This document shows positions 1 to 8,746 of a DNA stretch of 64,000 bases, piece after piece. Every line of letters begins with the position of its first letter. The stretch's first letter is position 1. The stretch covers positions 4,154,001 to 4,218,000 of the forward strand of contig NZ_AP014624.1 in the NCBI RefSeq assembly GCF_000829375.1, given 5' to 3'. This DNA comes from Chryseobacterium sp. StRB126 (GTDB taxonomy: Bacteria; Bacteroidota; Bacteroidia; Flavobacteriales; Weeksellaceae). The notes beneath the pieces are model-generated. The model saw nothing but the letters and a program-made list of their open reading frames with translations, searched no databases and was not told the DNA's origin. A program made the translations under genes and the position numbers.

Positions 1-1802
1 AAGATGTAAAAGAAGTAGGTAAAAAACAGGATCCACCTCTTTCTTTTGGCTATAACAATCATATATTTGGTTCATTTATATGTAAATCTCAGGAGGATAT
101 TGATAATGGAAATTTTAAATTTCTTACCGTTTCTCCTATTCCTACTCCATTGGCTAATATTGTATTGTCAAGATTTGCATATCATGATCCTGCATTGGCC
201 GAAAACTTAAAAACAATTTCTGAAAAAGATTCGGAAGATTGTATTTATGCAGAATTACTTCATCATAGAGAGGACAGGCTGGGCAATGTTTTACAACGGC
301 CCAACTTTCATACCTATGAATTACCTTATGTTTCAGAAAGTAAAAATAATGGAGATTCTGTTATATTAATTAATGATATTTATATCCGTTTTGAAAACGG
401 AAGATTAAAGCTAAGATCAAAAAAACTCAACAAAGAAATAAGACCAAAGTACACTAATGCCTATAATTATGGGGACAATCAGCTCCCGGTTATCAAGTTT
501 TTAGGCGATTATCAATTCAATGGGATTGACTTAGGGTTTCTTTGGAATTGGGGATTTCTTGAAAAAAACAGTTTCCTTCCCCGAGTGGAATACAAAGAAT
601 TTATTCTGTCGGAAGCCTGCTGGCGAATTGACATGGATAAAGATATGACCGCTGAAAAACTGAAAAAGCTGGTCATCAACAAATGTATTCCTCAGTTCTG
701 CACCATTAAAGAGAGAGATAATGTTCTGGTTTTGGACACTACTAATGAAACCTGTCTCCATATTCTGGCAAGACAGATTACAAAAGAAAACATCTTCTTG
801 TATGAATACTTTGAGCCTTTGCAATTACCTAACGAAAATGGAAAATCATTTGCGTCCGAATTTATCTTCCCATTTACAGTAAAAGAAGAGAAAACATCAT
901 CTGCCCATAATTTTACAGAGCATACCGAGACAAAGAAAAGAAAATATATTCCGGGTGATGAGTGGAGTTTTTATAAGATCTATACAAGTCATAAATATGC
1001 GGATACCATCATTACAGAAGTTCTTGCAGATTATGTAGAACATTTCGAACAGGATGATCCTGAATGTCCATGGTTCTTTCTGAGATTTCAGGACCCTGAG
1101 TATCATGTACGTTTCCGGATCAAGAAAAAAATTAATGAAGCAAGCCTTCAGTATCTGAATAACAAACTTTCTGTACTTCTTGAAAATGAAATGATCAGCT
1201 CTTTTGAAATTGATACCTACAAACAGGAAATTGAAAGATACGGCGCTGAAAATATAGAGCTTTCAGAGAAATTGTTCTATTATGACAGCTTAGCAGTCAT
1301 GAACTTTCTTACCATTGAAAATCTTACTGAAGAAATAAGATGGAAAACAGGTGTTTTTTCACTGAATCGGCTTATGGATGATTTTGAGGTTTCTCTGGAT
1401 GATAGAATTCGCTTATTTGAACAGCTCTATCAAACATTTCTTCCTGAGCATGTGGATCATTCCAATCCGGAATATGTACAAAAATTTAAAAAATCAATAG
1501 ATAAAAAATACAGAGAAAACAGAGATTATCTTGAATCTGTTCTCCGTCAGCATGATTACAGCGAAATAGAAGATTTCATTCACCCGTTTATAACACGATC
1601 AGAAAATATAAGAGAACTAACCTCTTTAATAAAAAATACAAAATCTGGTACTTCATATATTACTTTATTGCAGGATTATGTACACATGAATATGAACCGT
1701 ATTTTTTTAACAAAAGCAAGAATGCATGAATTTGTTATTTACTTTTTCATGTTTAAAACCTACAATTCCATAAAACACAGAAAGCATAATGCAGAAGCTT
1801 GA
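1..1802 (+). CDS. Class I lanthipeptide dehydratase (LanB), 5' end missing
   Basis: The frame is open from base 3, so the gene starts left of the window and about 600 codons are visible; the first possible internal start (TTG at 150) is not the real one. The left part keeps the end of the Lant_dehydr_N domain: a 'LANIVLSRFAYHDPAL' stretch like the LanB GRFa motif, then 'LGNVLQRP' as in the family's NV..RP segment. From about base 960 the SpaB_C (thiopeptide-type) domain begins with 'WSFYKIYTSHKYAD' and 'WFFLRFQDPEYHVRFRIK'. LanB enzymes glutamylate Ser/Thr of a precursor peptide using glutamyl-tRNA and then eliminate glutamate to give dehydroamino acids. The stop overlaps the start of the LanC-like gene by 14 bases, which indicates an operon. 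Family is secure; substrate is unknown because the precursor must lie upstream. Confidence 0.88.
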   Translation, partial: DVKEVGKKQDPPLSFGYNNHIFGSFICKSQEDIDNGNFKFLTVSPIPTPLANIVLSRFAYHDPALAENLKTISEKDSEDCIYAELLHHREDRLGNVLQRPNFHTYELPYVSESKNNGDSVILINDIYIRFENGRLKLRSKKLNKEIRPKYTNAYNYGDNQLPVIKFLGDYQFNGIDLGFLWNWGFLEKNSFLPRVEYKEFILSEACWRIDMDKDMTAEKLKKLVINKCIPQFCTIKERDNVLVLDTTNETCLHILARQITKENIFLYEYFEPLQLPNENGKSFASEFIFPFTVKEEKTSSAHNFTEHTETKKRKYIPGDEWSFYKIYTSHKYADTIITEVLADYVEHFEQDDPECPWFFLRFQDPEYHVRFRIKKKINEASLQYLNNKLSVLLENEMISSFEIDTYKQEIERYGAENIELSEKLFYYDSLAVMNFLTIENLTEEIRWKTGVFSLNRLMDDFEVSLDDRIRLFEQLYQTFLPEHVDHSNPEYVQKFKKSIDKKYRENRDYLESVLRQHDYSEIEDFIHPFITRSENIRELTSLIKNTKSGTSYITLLQDYVHMNMNRIFLTKARMHEFVIYFFMFKTYNSIKHRKHNAEA

Positions 1803-3015
1803 AATTCAAAATATTATCAACAATATCATAGCACAAATTGATCAAAACATCTCTATTTTTTCTGATGCTTCAATAGAATATGGAAAAATGGGAGCTGCTT
1901 TATTGTATTACTACTGTTATAAACATTTTGATAATAAAGAATTTCTGGATAAAGGAGAACTTATGATTGAAGAGTCTATTCATCTTCTTTCTAAAATCTC
2001 TACGGATAATGAATACATTCCCAAATACAAAGGGGATTCTGTTGCTCAAACGCTGGCCAGTTTTGGTAAAGGGCTGATGTTTATTCAAAATAATTTTGAT
2101 CTTGAATATGACTTCTCAGAATATTATGAATACCTCAATGATACCCTGTACGAAACGGTAAAGCAAGACCTGGACAGAAAAGATTATGATTACTTCAGTG
2201 GAAGTCTTGCCAGTGGCTATTATTTTCTTAATCGATATATTCATGATAAAGATCCTTATTCCAAACAAGTTTTAAGTGAAATTACAGCATCTATCCTTGA
2301 CAATGCTGTTGTTCTTAATCAGGAAGAAGTATATTGGCCTTCATCAAGCTATAGCAATCAAGTCTATCTGGGGCTTTCACATGGTTCAGCAATGATTATT
2401 AATTTCCTGACTAAGATATACGAATATGGAATTCTGGAAACGGAGGAACAGAGATTCAAAGACATCGTCTATAAGGCTGTTTCTTTTTTAATGAAACAAA
2501 AAAGAAATCAAATCAATGGTTTTTTCCCTTATAGATATCCGAACTCTGAAATAGTCAATGAAACTCAGTTATCTATGTGTTATGGAGATCTTGGGATACT
2601 TTACGCACTGTATAATGCTGCAAAAAAATTCCAGATAAAAGAATTTGAAGATGAGATCATACACATGTTGTCTGAAAGCTCTAGGCGGAAGCTAAAACAC
2701 AGCCATACTCAGGATTCAAGCATTCTTTATGGTTGTTCCGGACTTTATTATATGTTTGCTGATCTTTATAATAGAACCTCTGAAAAGATCTATGTTGAAA
2801 GCTCTCAATATTGGTATGATCAGATTACTTCTTACTGGAGTGCTGACAAAGAAACATTGGCTGGTTTTCAGTTTGATTATGAAGATGATCAGCAAATTCA
2901 CCCTTCAGCAAAATATTCTTTTTTTTGGGGGATAGCCGGAATTGGAATTACTCTGATGCAAGGCAGCGATAAAAAGCTCCCTTATCCTAACGAACTATTA
3001 TTAACCGGAATATAG
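1789..3015 (+). CDS. LanC-like lanthionine cyclase with an altered zinc site
   Basis: This 408-residue protein has the length and motif order of LanC cyclases, which add Cys thiols to dehydroamino acids to form thioether rings. The first motif is 'GLSHGSAM' (His198) and the second 'MCYGDLG' (Cys264, the first zinc ligand). The third motif, normally Cys-His-Gly carrying the other two zinc ligands, reads 'ILYGCSGLYYMF': Leu313-Tyr314-Gly315, with a Cys displaced to 316. So two of three canonical zinc ligands are missing. It may use Cys316, be a scaffold, or be inactive. It overlaps the dehydratase by 14 bases and lies 3 bases before the exporter, so the three genes are probably one transcript. 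Confidence 0.85.
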   Translation: MQKLEIQNIINNIIAQIDQNISIFSDASIEYGKMGAALLYYYCYKHFDNKEFLDKGELMIEESIHLLSKISTDNEYIPKYKGDSVAQTLASFGKGLMFIQNNFDLEYDFSEYYEYLNDTLYETVKQDLDRKDYDYFSGSLASGYYFLNRYIHDKDPYSKQVLSEITASILDNAVVLNQEEVYWPSSSYSNQVYLGLSHGSAMIINFLTKIYEYGILETEEQRFKDIVYKAVSFLMKQKRNQINGFFPYRYPNSEIVNETQLSMCYGDLGILYALYNAAKKFQIKEFEDEIIHMLSESSRRKLKHSHTQDSSILYGCSGLYYMFADLYNRTSEKIYVESSQYWYDQITSYWSADKETLAGFQFDYEDDQQIHPSAKYSFFWGIAGIGITLMQGSDKKLPYPNELLLTGI

Positions 3016-3018
3016 CTT

Positions 3019-5226
3019 ATGAAATTTATTCCTCAACATGATCAAATGGATTGTGGGCCTGCTTGTCTTTCTATGATTGCCTCACATTATGGGCGAGACA
3101 TCAGCCTTCAGTATATCAGAGACAAATCTTTCCTTACCCGGGAAGGCGTATCTCTGCTTGGATTACATGAAGCTGCTACTGAATTAGGCTTTGAAGCCAT
3201 GGGAGTTCAGTTACAGGTAGAGGATTTGGAAACCCTTCCCCTTCCTTGCATCATCCATTGGAATCAAAATCATTTTGTTGTTTTACGCGAAATAAAAAAA
3301 GGAATATTCAGTAAAAAAAAAAGGTACAAAATTGTTGATCCCGGACATGGTTTTATTTCTTTTAATGAAGATAAGTTTACAAAAAGCTGGCTAACGGATT
3401 CAGAATCCGGCATAGCATTACTTCTGGAACCTGAGGAAAAGTTTTATAAAAATACCAATCAGAATACTCAGGATCATATTTCCTATAAAGAACTGGCGTC
3501 TTATCTCCTACCCTATAAAAAGCAGCTGCTTTTATTGTTCTTTTTATTGATACTGGGAGCTTCCACTACCCTTATTTTTCCTATTCTGACACAAAAACTT
3601 ATAGATAATGGTGTTAATAAAAAGAATATCAACCTGATTGGAATAATCCTTTTAGCTCAATTAGCTTTTTTTTCAGGAAACGTCATATTCGAAATTATAA
3701 GAAACTGGATCACACTAAAAATTGGGACTAAAATCAGTATACAAATTATCTCAGATTTCCTTAAAAGGCTTTTGCATCTTCCCATAAAATTCTTTGATAC
3801 CCGTCTTTTAGGAGACTTTAGCCAGCGTATTCAGGATCATGAAAGAATAGAACAGTTTTTAACTTCACAAAGTATTCTAACTCTATTTTCTTTAATAACT
3901 TTCTCGGTCTTCTTCGGAGTATTATGTTACTACGATTACAGGATTATGCTCGTATATATTGCCCTAACTGCTATCTCTGTAGTATGGTCACTTTTCTGGC
4001 TTAAGAAAAGAGAGATTATAGATTATTTCAAATTTCATCAGCGGGGTGAAAATCAGGAAGCTATTTATGAAATCATCAATGGCGTTTCTGAAATGAAATT
4101 GAATAAATATGAGGATCTGAAAAGAAAAGAATGGGAAAATATACAACAGAAACTCTTTAAGACCAATTTAAGAATACTGAAAATCAACCAAATTCAGCTA
4201 TCGGGTTTTGAAATTCTTAATCAGTCTAAAAATATCCTGGTTACTTTTCTCGCCGCTTATTTGGTGGTTATTGATTCAATGTCCTTGGGAACCTTATTAA
4301 GTATTTCTTACATTATAGGACAGATGAATAGCCCTGTTAATCAGCTGGTCAATTTTTTCCGTTCTTTACAGGAAGCAAAATTGAGTCTTACCAGACTTAA
4401 CGAAGTTCAGAACCATCCCCAAGAAGAACAGACGGAATTACAACCTTTGCTTATTCATCATTCCGTTTTTACAGCAAACGGAACTCCATATGGAATTCAT
4501 TTTGATAAAGTATCATTCCAGTATGAAGGTCCTAAATCTCCGTTTGTACTGGAAAACATTGATCTTTTTATTCCTCAGGGCAAAATAACGGCTATTGTAG
4601 GAGCTAGCGGAAGTGGTAAAACAACATTGATGAAGCTGCTTTTAAAATTCTATGATCCCACTGCCGGAAAAATATTCTACAATGATCAAGATGTACAGCA
4701 TTTGTCTCCTAAAAGTATAAGAGAAAACAGCGGAACAGTAATGCAGGATGGCTATATTTTTTCAGATACCATTGAGCGTAATATTGCAACCGGCGATGAA
4801 ATAATTGATGATCACCGAATGCAGCATGCTATTCATATAGCAAATATCAAAAGCTTTATAGATGGCCTTCCGTTAGGTCTTCGTACAAAAATCGGGGCAG
4901 CTGGTAATGGAATCTCCGGAGGGCAGAAACAGCGTATTTTAATTGCAAGAGCCGTATACAAAAACCCGCACTACATCTTTTTTGATGAAGCTACATCAGC
5001 TCTTGATGCAGATAATGAAAGAATTATTCATAATAACCTTCAGTCGTTTTTTATGGGAAAAACGGTTGTTATTATTGCTCATCGACTTTCTACCGTTAAA
5101 AATGCAGATCAGATCATTGTTCTTAAAGATGGTCATATTGTAGAGCAAGGAAATCATAAACAATTGGTGGATACCCAAAAAGAATATTACAATCTGGTTA
5201 AAAACCAATTGGAATTGGGAAATTAA
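3019..5226 (+). CDS. Peptidase-containing ABC exporter (C39 domain, PCAT type)
   Basis: This 735-residue protein has three domains. Residues 1-125 are a C39 peptidase with catalytic Cys12 in 'QMDCGPACLSMI', His85 in 'NQNHFVVL' and Asp107 in 'VDPGHG'. Residues about 160-450 are the membrane domain, with hydrophobic segments near 168-190, 203-225, 287-305 and 307-327. Residues 490-735 are the ATPase: Walker A 'GASGSGKT' at 528-535, signature 'ISGGQKQR' at 632-639, Walker B 'YIFFDEATSALD' and H-loop His688. PCATs cut the leader peptide, usually after a double glycine, while exporting the product. Here it follows LanB and LanC, so it probably matures and exports the lanthipeptide. A class I LanB with a C39 exporter suggests a double-glycine leader, as in Bacteroidota lanthipeptides. 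No separate LanT or LanP is seen. Confidence 0.93.
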   Translation: MKFIPQHDQMDCGPACLSMIASHYGRDISLQYIRDKSFLTREGVSLLGLHEAATELGFEAMGVQLQVEDLETLPLPCIIHWNQNHFVVLREIKKGIFSKKKRYKIVDPGHGFISFNEDKFTKSWLTDSESGIALLLEPEEKFYKNTNQNTQDHISYKELASYLLPYKKQLLLLFFLLILGASTTLIFPILTQKLIDNGVNKKNINLIGIILLAQLAFFSGNVIFEIIRNWITLKIGTKISIQIISDFLKRLLHLPIKFFDTRLLGDFSQRIQDHERIEQFLTSQSILTLFSLITFSVFFGVLCYYDYRIMLVYIALTAISVVWSLFWLKKREIIDYFKFHQRGENQEAIYEIINGVSEMKLNKYEDLKRKEWENIQQKLFKTNLRILKINQIQLSGFEILNQSKNILVTFLAAYLVVIDSMSLGTLLSISYIIGQMNSPVNQLVNFFRSLQEAKLSLTRLNEVQNHPQEEQTELQPLLIHHSVFTANGTPYGIHFDKVSFQYEGPKSPFVLENIDLFIPQGKITAIVGASGSGKTTLMKLLLKFYDPTAGKIFYNDQDVQHLSPKSIRENSGTVMQDGYIFSDTIERNIATGDEIIDDHRMQHAIHIANIKSFIDGLPLGLRTKIGAAGNGISGGQKQRILIARAVYKNPHYIFFDEATSALDADNERIIHNNLQSFFMGKTVVIIAHRLSTVKNADQIIVLKDGHIVEQGNHKQLVDTQKEYYNLVKNQLELGN

Positions 5227-5368
5227 ACCTTGCTTTAAGGAGCTAAGGTTTACATTCTCTCCGTTCAACTTATTTCTGCAGATTATTCTAAGATCTGTTC
5301 GATCTGCCCAATCTACTTAATGAAAATTCATAAAATCATCATTTAGACTCAATCAAGAGTACTTTCCT

Positions 5369-5391
5369 TTACGGGTTTCCGTAATTTTTTT
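5369..5391 (+). terminator. Intrinsic terminator of the lanthipeptide operon
   Basis: A six-base stem TTACGG/CCGTAA with a GTTT loop is followed by seven T. It lies 143 bases after the exporter stop and before the next cassette, so the two are probably separate transcripts. Confidence 0.6.
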
Positions 5392-5468
5392 CAGGTCGTT
5401 GTTTGTAGTTTCGAGCATTATAAAACAAAGTGTTTTTTATAACCTCATTCAAAAATAACGAGTATACT

Positions 5469-6497
5469 ATGAATAAAAAAATGACTCCTGCAGATCTCTT
5501 TTTGGGAATTCTTGCATTATTGCTAATCAGCGTAAGTTTTTACCAGACATGGCTTGGTTTGCAGCAAATCTTTGGACCGGCATCATTTGTTATTGCTTTG
5601 GTTTTATCATTACTGCTTCTATTTCTGTGCTGGATGCTGAGAAATGCCAAGCTGGCAGGTAAACCTACCGGAAGTTTGGTTGGTATTTATATTTTTATTG
5701 CCTCATTTTGCTTTATTGCCAATTTTAATGCTTTGTATACGAGGTTTATGAAAACGGATATTTATACGGATGAACTCCGTGATATCAATAAAAATTTCAC
5801 AGCTCTTGAAAACGATGTGGAATCTAAGTTAAGCTATAAATACAATAAAGCCACCACTCAAAATATTGAGATCAAGAAGAAACAGCTGATGGAGCAGATC
5901 AAAGATCCCGGAAATAAAGGAATCGGAACCCGTGCCCAGCTGTTAATTAAGGATATAGAAAGGTTAACCGGACAAAAAGTAGATCTGCTGACTCCCGTGG
6001 GAGATGATTATGAAGATCTTGCAGAAAGAATGGGAAAACAGATCGATAATATCATTTCCGACCTGTCTCCTGAAGAAAGAACCCTGAAAACCGACATCAA
6101 TAATGCGGCTTTTAAATGGAATAAAAATATTCAGGATCTTCTGCTTTTGTCTAAAAAGGATAAGGACGCATTATCTCAGGGATTAATTGACGAATCTCTC
6201 TCGGATTATAATAAACTAGGCAGCAGAGCGCAAACTGTTCTTGGAAATGATAAAATTCACTTTGAACCTGTTGTCTCAAAAACTCAACAAGTCGGAAAAA
6301 TAGGTTTTGCCTTTGAACATGCCATCAAAAACTTCGGAATGTACCAGTTTGTAGTACTGGCAGGCTGTATCTTACTTGATTTTGTGATTGTGATTATCAT
6401 TTTACTGGTAACAGATTCAGGAAACTATAACGGAAACAATGGCCAAAGCGTGTTTACCAATAAAAGAAGCGGTAAAACCATCATCCCTAATAACTAA
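5469..6497 (+). CDS. Unrecognised four-helix membrane protein of the GTPase-like cassette
   Basis: I chose ATG 5469 (342 residues); the upstream in-frame start at 5430 is a GTG within an AT-rich inverted repeat. Three hydrophobic segments lie at the N-terminus (about residues 10-28, 35-55 and 68-86). A charged, mainly helical region of about 200 residues follows, then a fourth membrane segment near 300-322 and a short polar tail. With this topology the large middle region is on one side of the membrane and both neighbours can meet the other side. I do not recognise the family. The next gene starts 3 bases after the stop, and a third gene overlaps that one, so the three products probably work together. 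Confidence 0.8.
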   Translation: MNKKMTPADLFLGILALLLISVSFYQTWLGLQQIFGPASFVIALVLSLLLLFLCWMLRNAKLAGKPTGSLVGIYIFIASFCFIANFNALYTRFMKTDIYTDELRDINKNFTALENDVESKLSYKYNKATTQNIEIKKKQLMEQIKDPGNKGIGTRAQLLIKDIERLTGQKVDLLTPVGDDYEDLAERMGKQIDNIISDLSPEERTLKTDINNAAFKWNKNIQDLLLLSKKDKDALSQGLIDESLSDYNKLGSRAQTVLGNDKIHFEPVVSKTQQVGKIGFAFEHAIKNFGMYQFVVLAGCILLDFVIVIIILLVTDSGNYNGNNGQSVFTNKRSGKTIIPNN

Positions 6498-6500
6498 ACC

Positions 6501-7427
6501 ATGGAAACTAACGATAACCTAAAACCGTTATCTTTTGAAACGGAGGAAACCTTAAAACCACTATCATTTGATTTTCAAAACGATACAAAAACAGATTTTG
6601 TTCCTATCGCCAAAACCATTTCCAATGACATCCGAAATAAGGAAAGTAATTTTGTCTTTTTCTTCGGAACTGCAGAATCCGGAAAATCTGTGATTCTTTC
6701 TTCTATGCTTTATTATCTTCGATCGTATGCCGGAGTTTTGAGGCCTAAACTGGGAACTCCCAACTCTAAGGAAGCCAATGTTCTTCTCTCAGATTTTTTT
6801 GAAAATATCAGACAAGGTGTACTTCCCAACAGAACAACAAGGGATCAGGTAACCCGTCTGGACCTTGTTTTCGAACCGAATAACCGATCTAAAAGAGTGG
6901 TTCCCATAGATCTTACTTTTCTGGAAACGTCCGGAGAAAATCATAATGATATCCGAAGGGGCGGAAGCTATCACAGCAGCATAGAGACCTTTCTGAATGC
7001 CAATATTCCGCTTACTTTTATCATTGTTACCAGCTATGAAACAGCGTATAAAGATGATTCTTTAATCAATGAATTTCTGGATGAGCTGGAAAGAAAGGGT
7101 AAAAATTTAAAATCGGTGAATGCTATTCTGATTATTTCCAAATGGGATAAATCCGGAAGAATGGATGTGGAAAGTGCTGAAGCTCTTGATGCTTTTATTT
7201 CTGAACACCTTCCCATGACCTCACAGCGTATCGATACTTACGGATTAAGCAAAACCTATTATACCATTGGAAGCATTCAGAATACCACAGGAAGTGAAAA
7301 AATTGATCTTTTGAATCTTTCTACTGCTGAAGTACTTGCGAAATGGCTGTACAGAAGCATTATAGGTTATGATCTGGACTATGAAGGAACATTTTGGGAA
7401 CGTATAAAATTTAGTTTTACAAATTAA
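6501..7427 (+). CDS. GTPase-like P-loop protein of the three-gene cassette
   Basis: This 308-residue soluble protein carries a P-loop 'GTAESGKS' (56-63) after a hydrophobic strand 'FVFFF'. A threonine-containing 'PNRTT' (109-113) could be switch I. 'FLETSGEN' (140-147) is in the place of the DxxG switch II, and 'SKWDKSG' (213-219) resembles the NKxD base-specificity motif. The order fits a TRAFAC-type GTPase, though switch II lacks the usual Asp, so nucleotide preference is inferred. The first 25 residues hold the hexapeptide LKPLSF twice (8-13 and 18-23), perhaps a docking motif. Its TAA overlaps the ATG of the next gene by one base (TAATG), typical of translational coupling. Stand-alone GTPases next to an adaptor are known in bacterial GTPase-associated conflict systems, but membership here is speculation. 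Confidence 0.8.
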   Translation: METNDNLKPLSFETEETLKPLSFDFQNDTKTDFVPIAKTISNDIRNKESNFVFFFGTAESGKSVILSSMLYYLRSYAGVLRPKLGTPNSKEANVLLSDFFENIRQGVLPNRTTRDQVTRLDLVFEPNNRSKRVVPIDLTFLETSGENHNDIRRGGSYHSSIETFLNANIPLTFIIVTSYETAYKDDSLINEFLDELERKGKNLKSVNAILIISKWDKSGRMDVESAEALDAFISEHLPMTSQRIDTYGLSKTYYTIGSIQNTTGSEKIDLLNLSTAEVLAKWLYRSIIGYDLDYEGTFWERIKFSFTN

Positions 7428-8662
7428 TGGACAGTGCATATTTTTTCTCGGCATTCGGAACTTTTGGTAATCCGAATGGCTTCAGACAGACCTTTTTTCT
7501 AGGTGGAACGAAAGCGATAGCTCAGGAGATTCGGACATTTGATTTAAAAACGGATGCTATCCAATTATTTCCTCAAAGCAGCATCTATTCTATACGAAAA
7601 GATTATGCCGGAGGATGTAACCTTATCTCCTACTCTGTTTATACGTTTGCAAAAGAACAAAATTCAGATAGGGGCGGGACTTTTATTGGTTCAAGCTTAC
7701 TTTTCGTTAATAAAGTTGCTTCTGAAGGGCTTATCATCGGGGCGTTAAATGATTTTCAGAACATCCTTGAAAGAAATAACTTGTCAGATGGTATTATTAC
7801 AGTAAATCATTCTGATCAGTTTTCTATCCAGAAACCTAAAGATTTTGACAAGATAGGATTTAATGTCCGGGAAGTAGACGAGTTAGATTTTACAAGATCT
7901 AACAATAGCTACCTTGTCGTTTACTGTGAGACCAACGCTGCTCAACTTCAGATCTTCTTCAAAAAAGCTATTGACCTTTTGAATGTTTATGATACTATTT
8001 ATTTTACTCAAAGCCATGAGATTGGTGAGTTTGTAAAGCAAAAAGGAATCTTTAAAATTGTAGATGCTGATGGTTTTAAAAAGGAACTTGATCATCTTGA
8101 AGAAGAAAGAATCAGAATTCTGCAAAATGCGATCATTAATCTTAAAAAGGAAAAAGAGGATTTAAAAGATGAGAAAACAAAACTGCTTGAAGACCTCAAC
8201 AGACTGATCTCCCAAAATGAAAAACAACATCAGGAAAATGATCTCAAAATAAAGGAATCCAAAAACGGAATTGCCATCATCAATAAAGAATACGACCAAT
8301 ACTCGGAAAAAATTGAAGAAGTCATCCGAAATCTTACAGCAGACGGAAAGATAGAAACGGCAAAAAAAAGACATTCGGAAAACAAAAGATTATTTACTGA
8401 GATTCTTCATCAAAATAAAAATATAGAATCCTTGTCTCCGCTATCCTCTTCATCCAATGGAAGAATGCAGCCGACAAAAGATAATCAGCCCTATCCCCAT
8501 GGACTTTCAGGTTTTCATAGTTCAGGTAGAAATCAGGAAAAAGAATTCAAACTGGATGGTTTTAAGGTTGCTACTCTGATTTTATCGTTGTTACTGATTG
8601 GAACTTTAGTTGTATGCTTTATGTGGATGCCGGGAAAATATTTGGAAAAATTATCTCTATAG
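7427..8662 (+). CDS. Unrecognised coiled-coil protein with C-terminal membrane anchor
   Basis: This 411-residue protein has three parts. Residues 1-215 form a mixed alpha/beta domain starting 'YFFSAFGTFGNPNGF', which I do not recognise; it is somewhat reminiscent of the N-terminal domains of GTPase-associated proteins. Residues about 218-335 are Lys/Glu-rich with heptad character, a likely coiled coil. A Ser/Pro/Gly-rich linker (336-376) leads to one membrane segment at 380-400 and a ten-residue tail. There is no signal peptide, so it is probably tail-anchored with the N-terminal domain in the cytoplasm. It overlaps the GTPase-like gene by one base. Role inferred only from context: a membrane-tethered partner or effector of the GTPase-like protein. 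Confidence 0.78.
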   Translation: MDSAYFFSAFGTFGNPNGFRQTFFLGGTKAIAQEIRTFDLKTDAIQLFPQSSIYSIRKDYAGGCNLISYSVYTFAKEQNSDRGGTFIGSSLLFVNKVASEGLIIGALNDFQNILERNNLSDGIITVNHSDQFSIQKPKDFDKIGFNVREVDELDFTRSNNSYLVVYCETNAAQLQIFFKKAIDLLNVYDTIYFTQSHEIGEFVKQKGIFKIVDADGFKKELDHLEEERIRILQNAIINLKKEKEDLKDEKTKLLEDLNRLISQNEKQHQENDLKIKESKNGIAIINKEYDQYSEKIEEVIRNLTADGKIETAKKRHSENKRLFTEILHQNKNIESLSPLSSSSNGRMQPTKDNQPYPHGLSGFHSSGRNQEKEFKLDGFKVATLILSLLLIGTLVVCFMWMPGKYLEKLSL

Positions 8663-8688
8663 ATCTCTATGTATATTGAAAAAAGAAA

Positions 8689-8724
8689 GTGTCTTAAAAG
8701 TCTTTTTTTTGACTTTTGAGACAC
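8689..8724. terminator. Bidirectional terminator between convergent genes
   Basis: A 14-base stem beginning GTGTCTTAAAAGTC and ending GACTTTTGAGACAC encloses a T-rich loop. It is flanked by an A-rich left side and CTCTTT on the right, and separates the + strand cassette from the - strand lipoprotein gene. Confidence 0.7.
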
Positions 8725-8746
8725 CTCTTTGATGTATGTGATCAAC

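Noticed and set aside
5430..5468. Upstream GTG start for the cassette membrane protein
   Set aside because: It lies within an AT-rich inverted repeat and adds a non-hydrophobic stretch; ATG 5469 is better.
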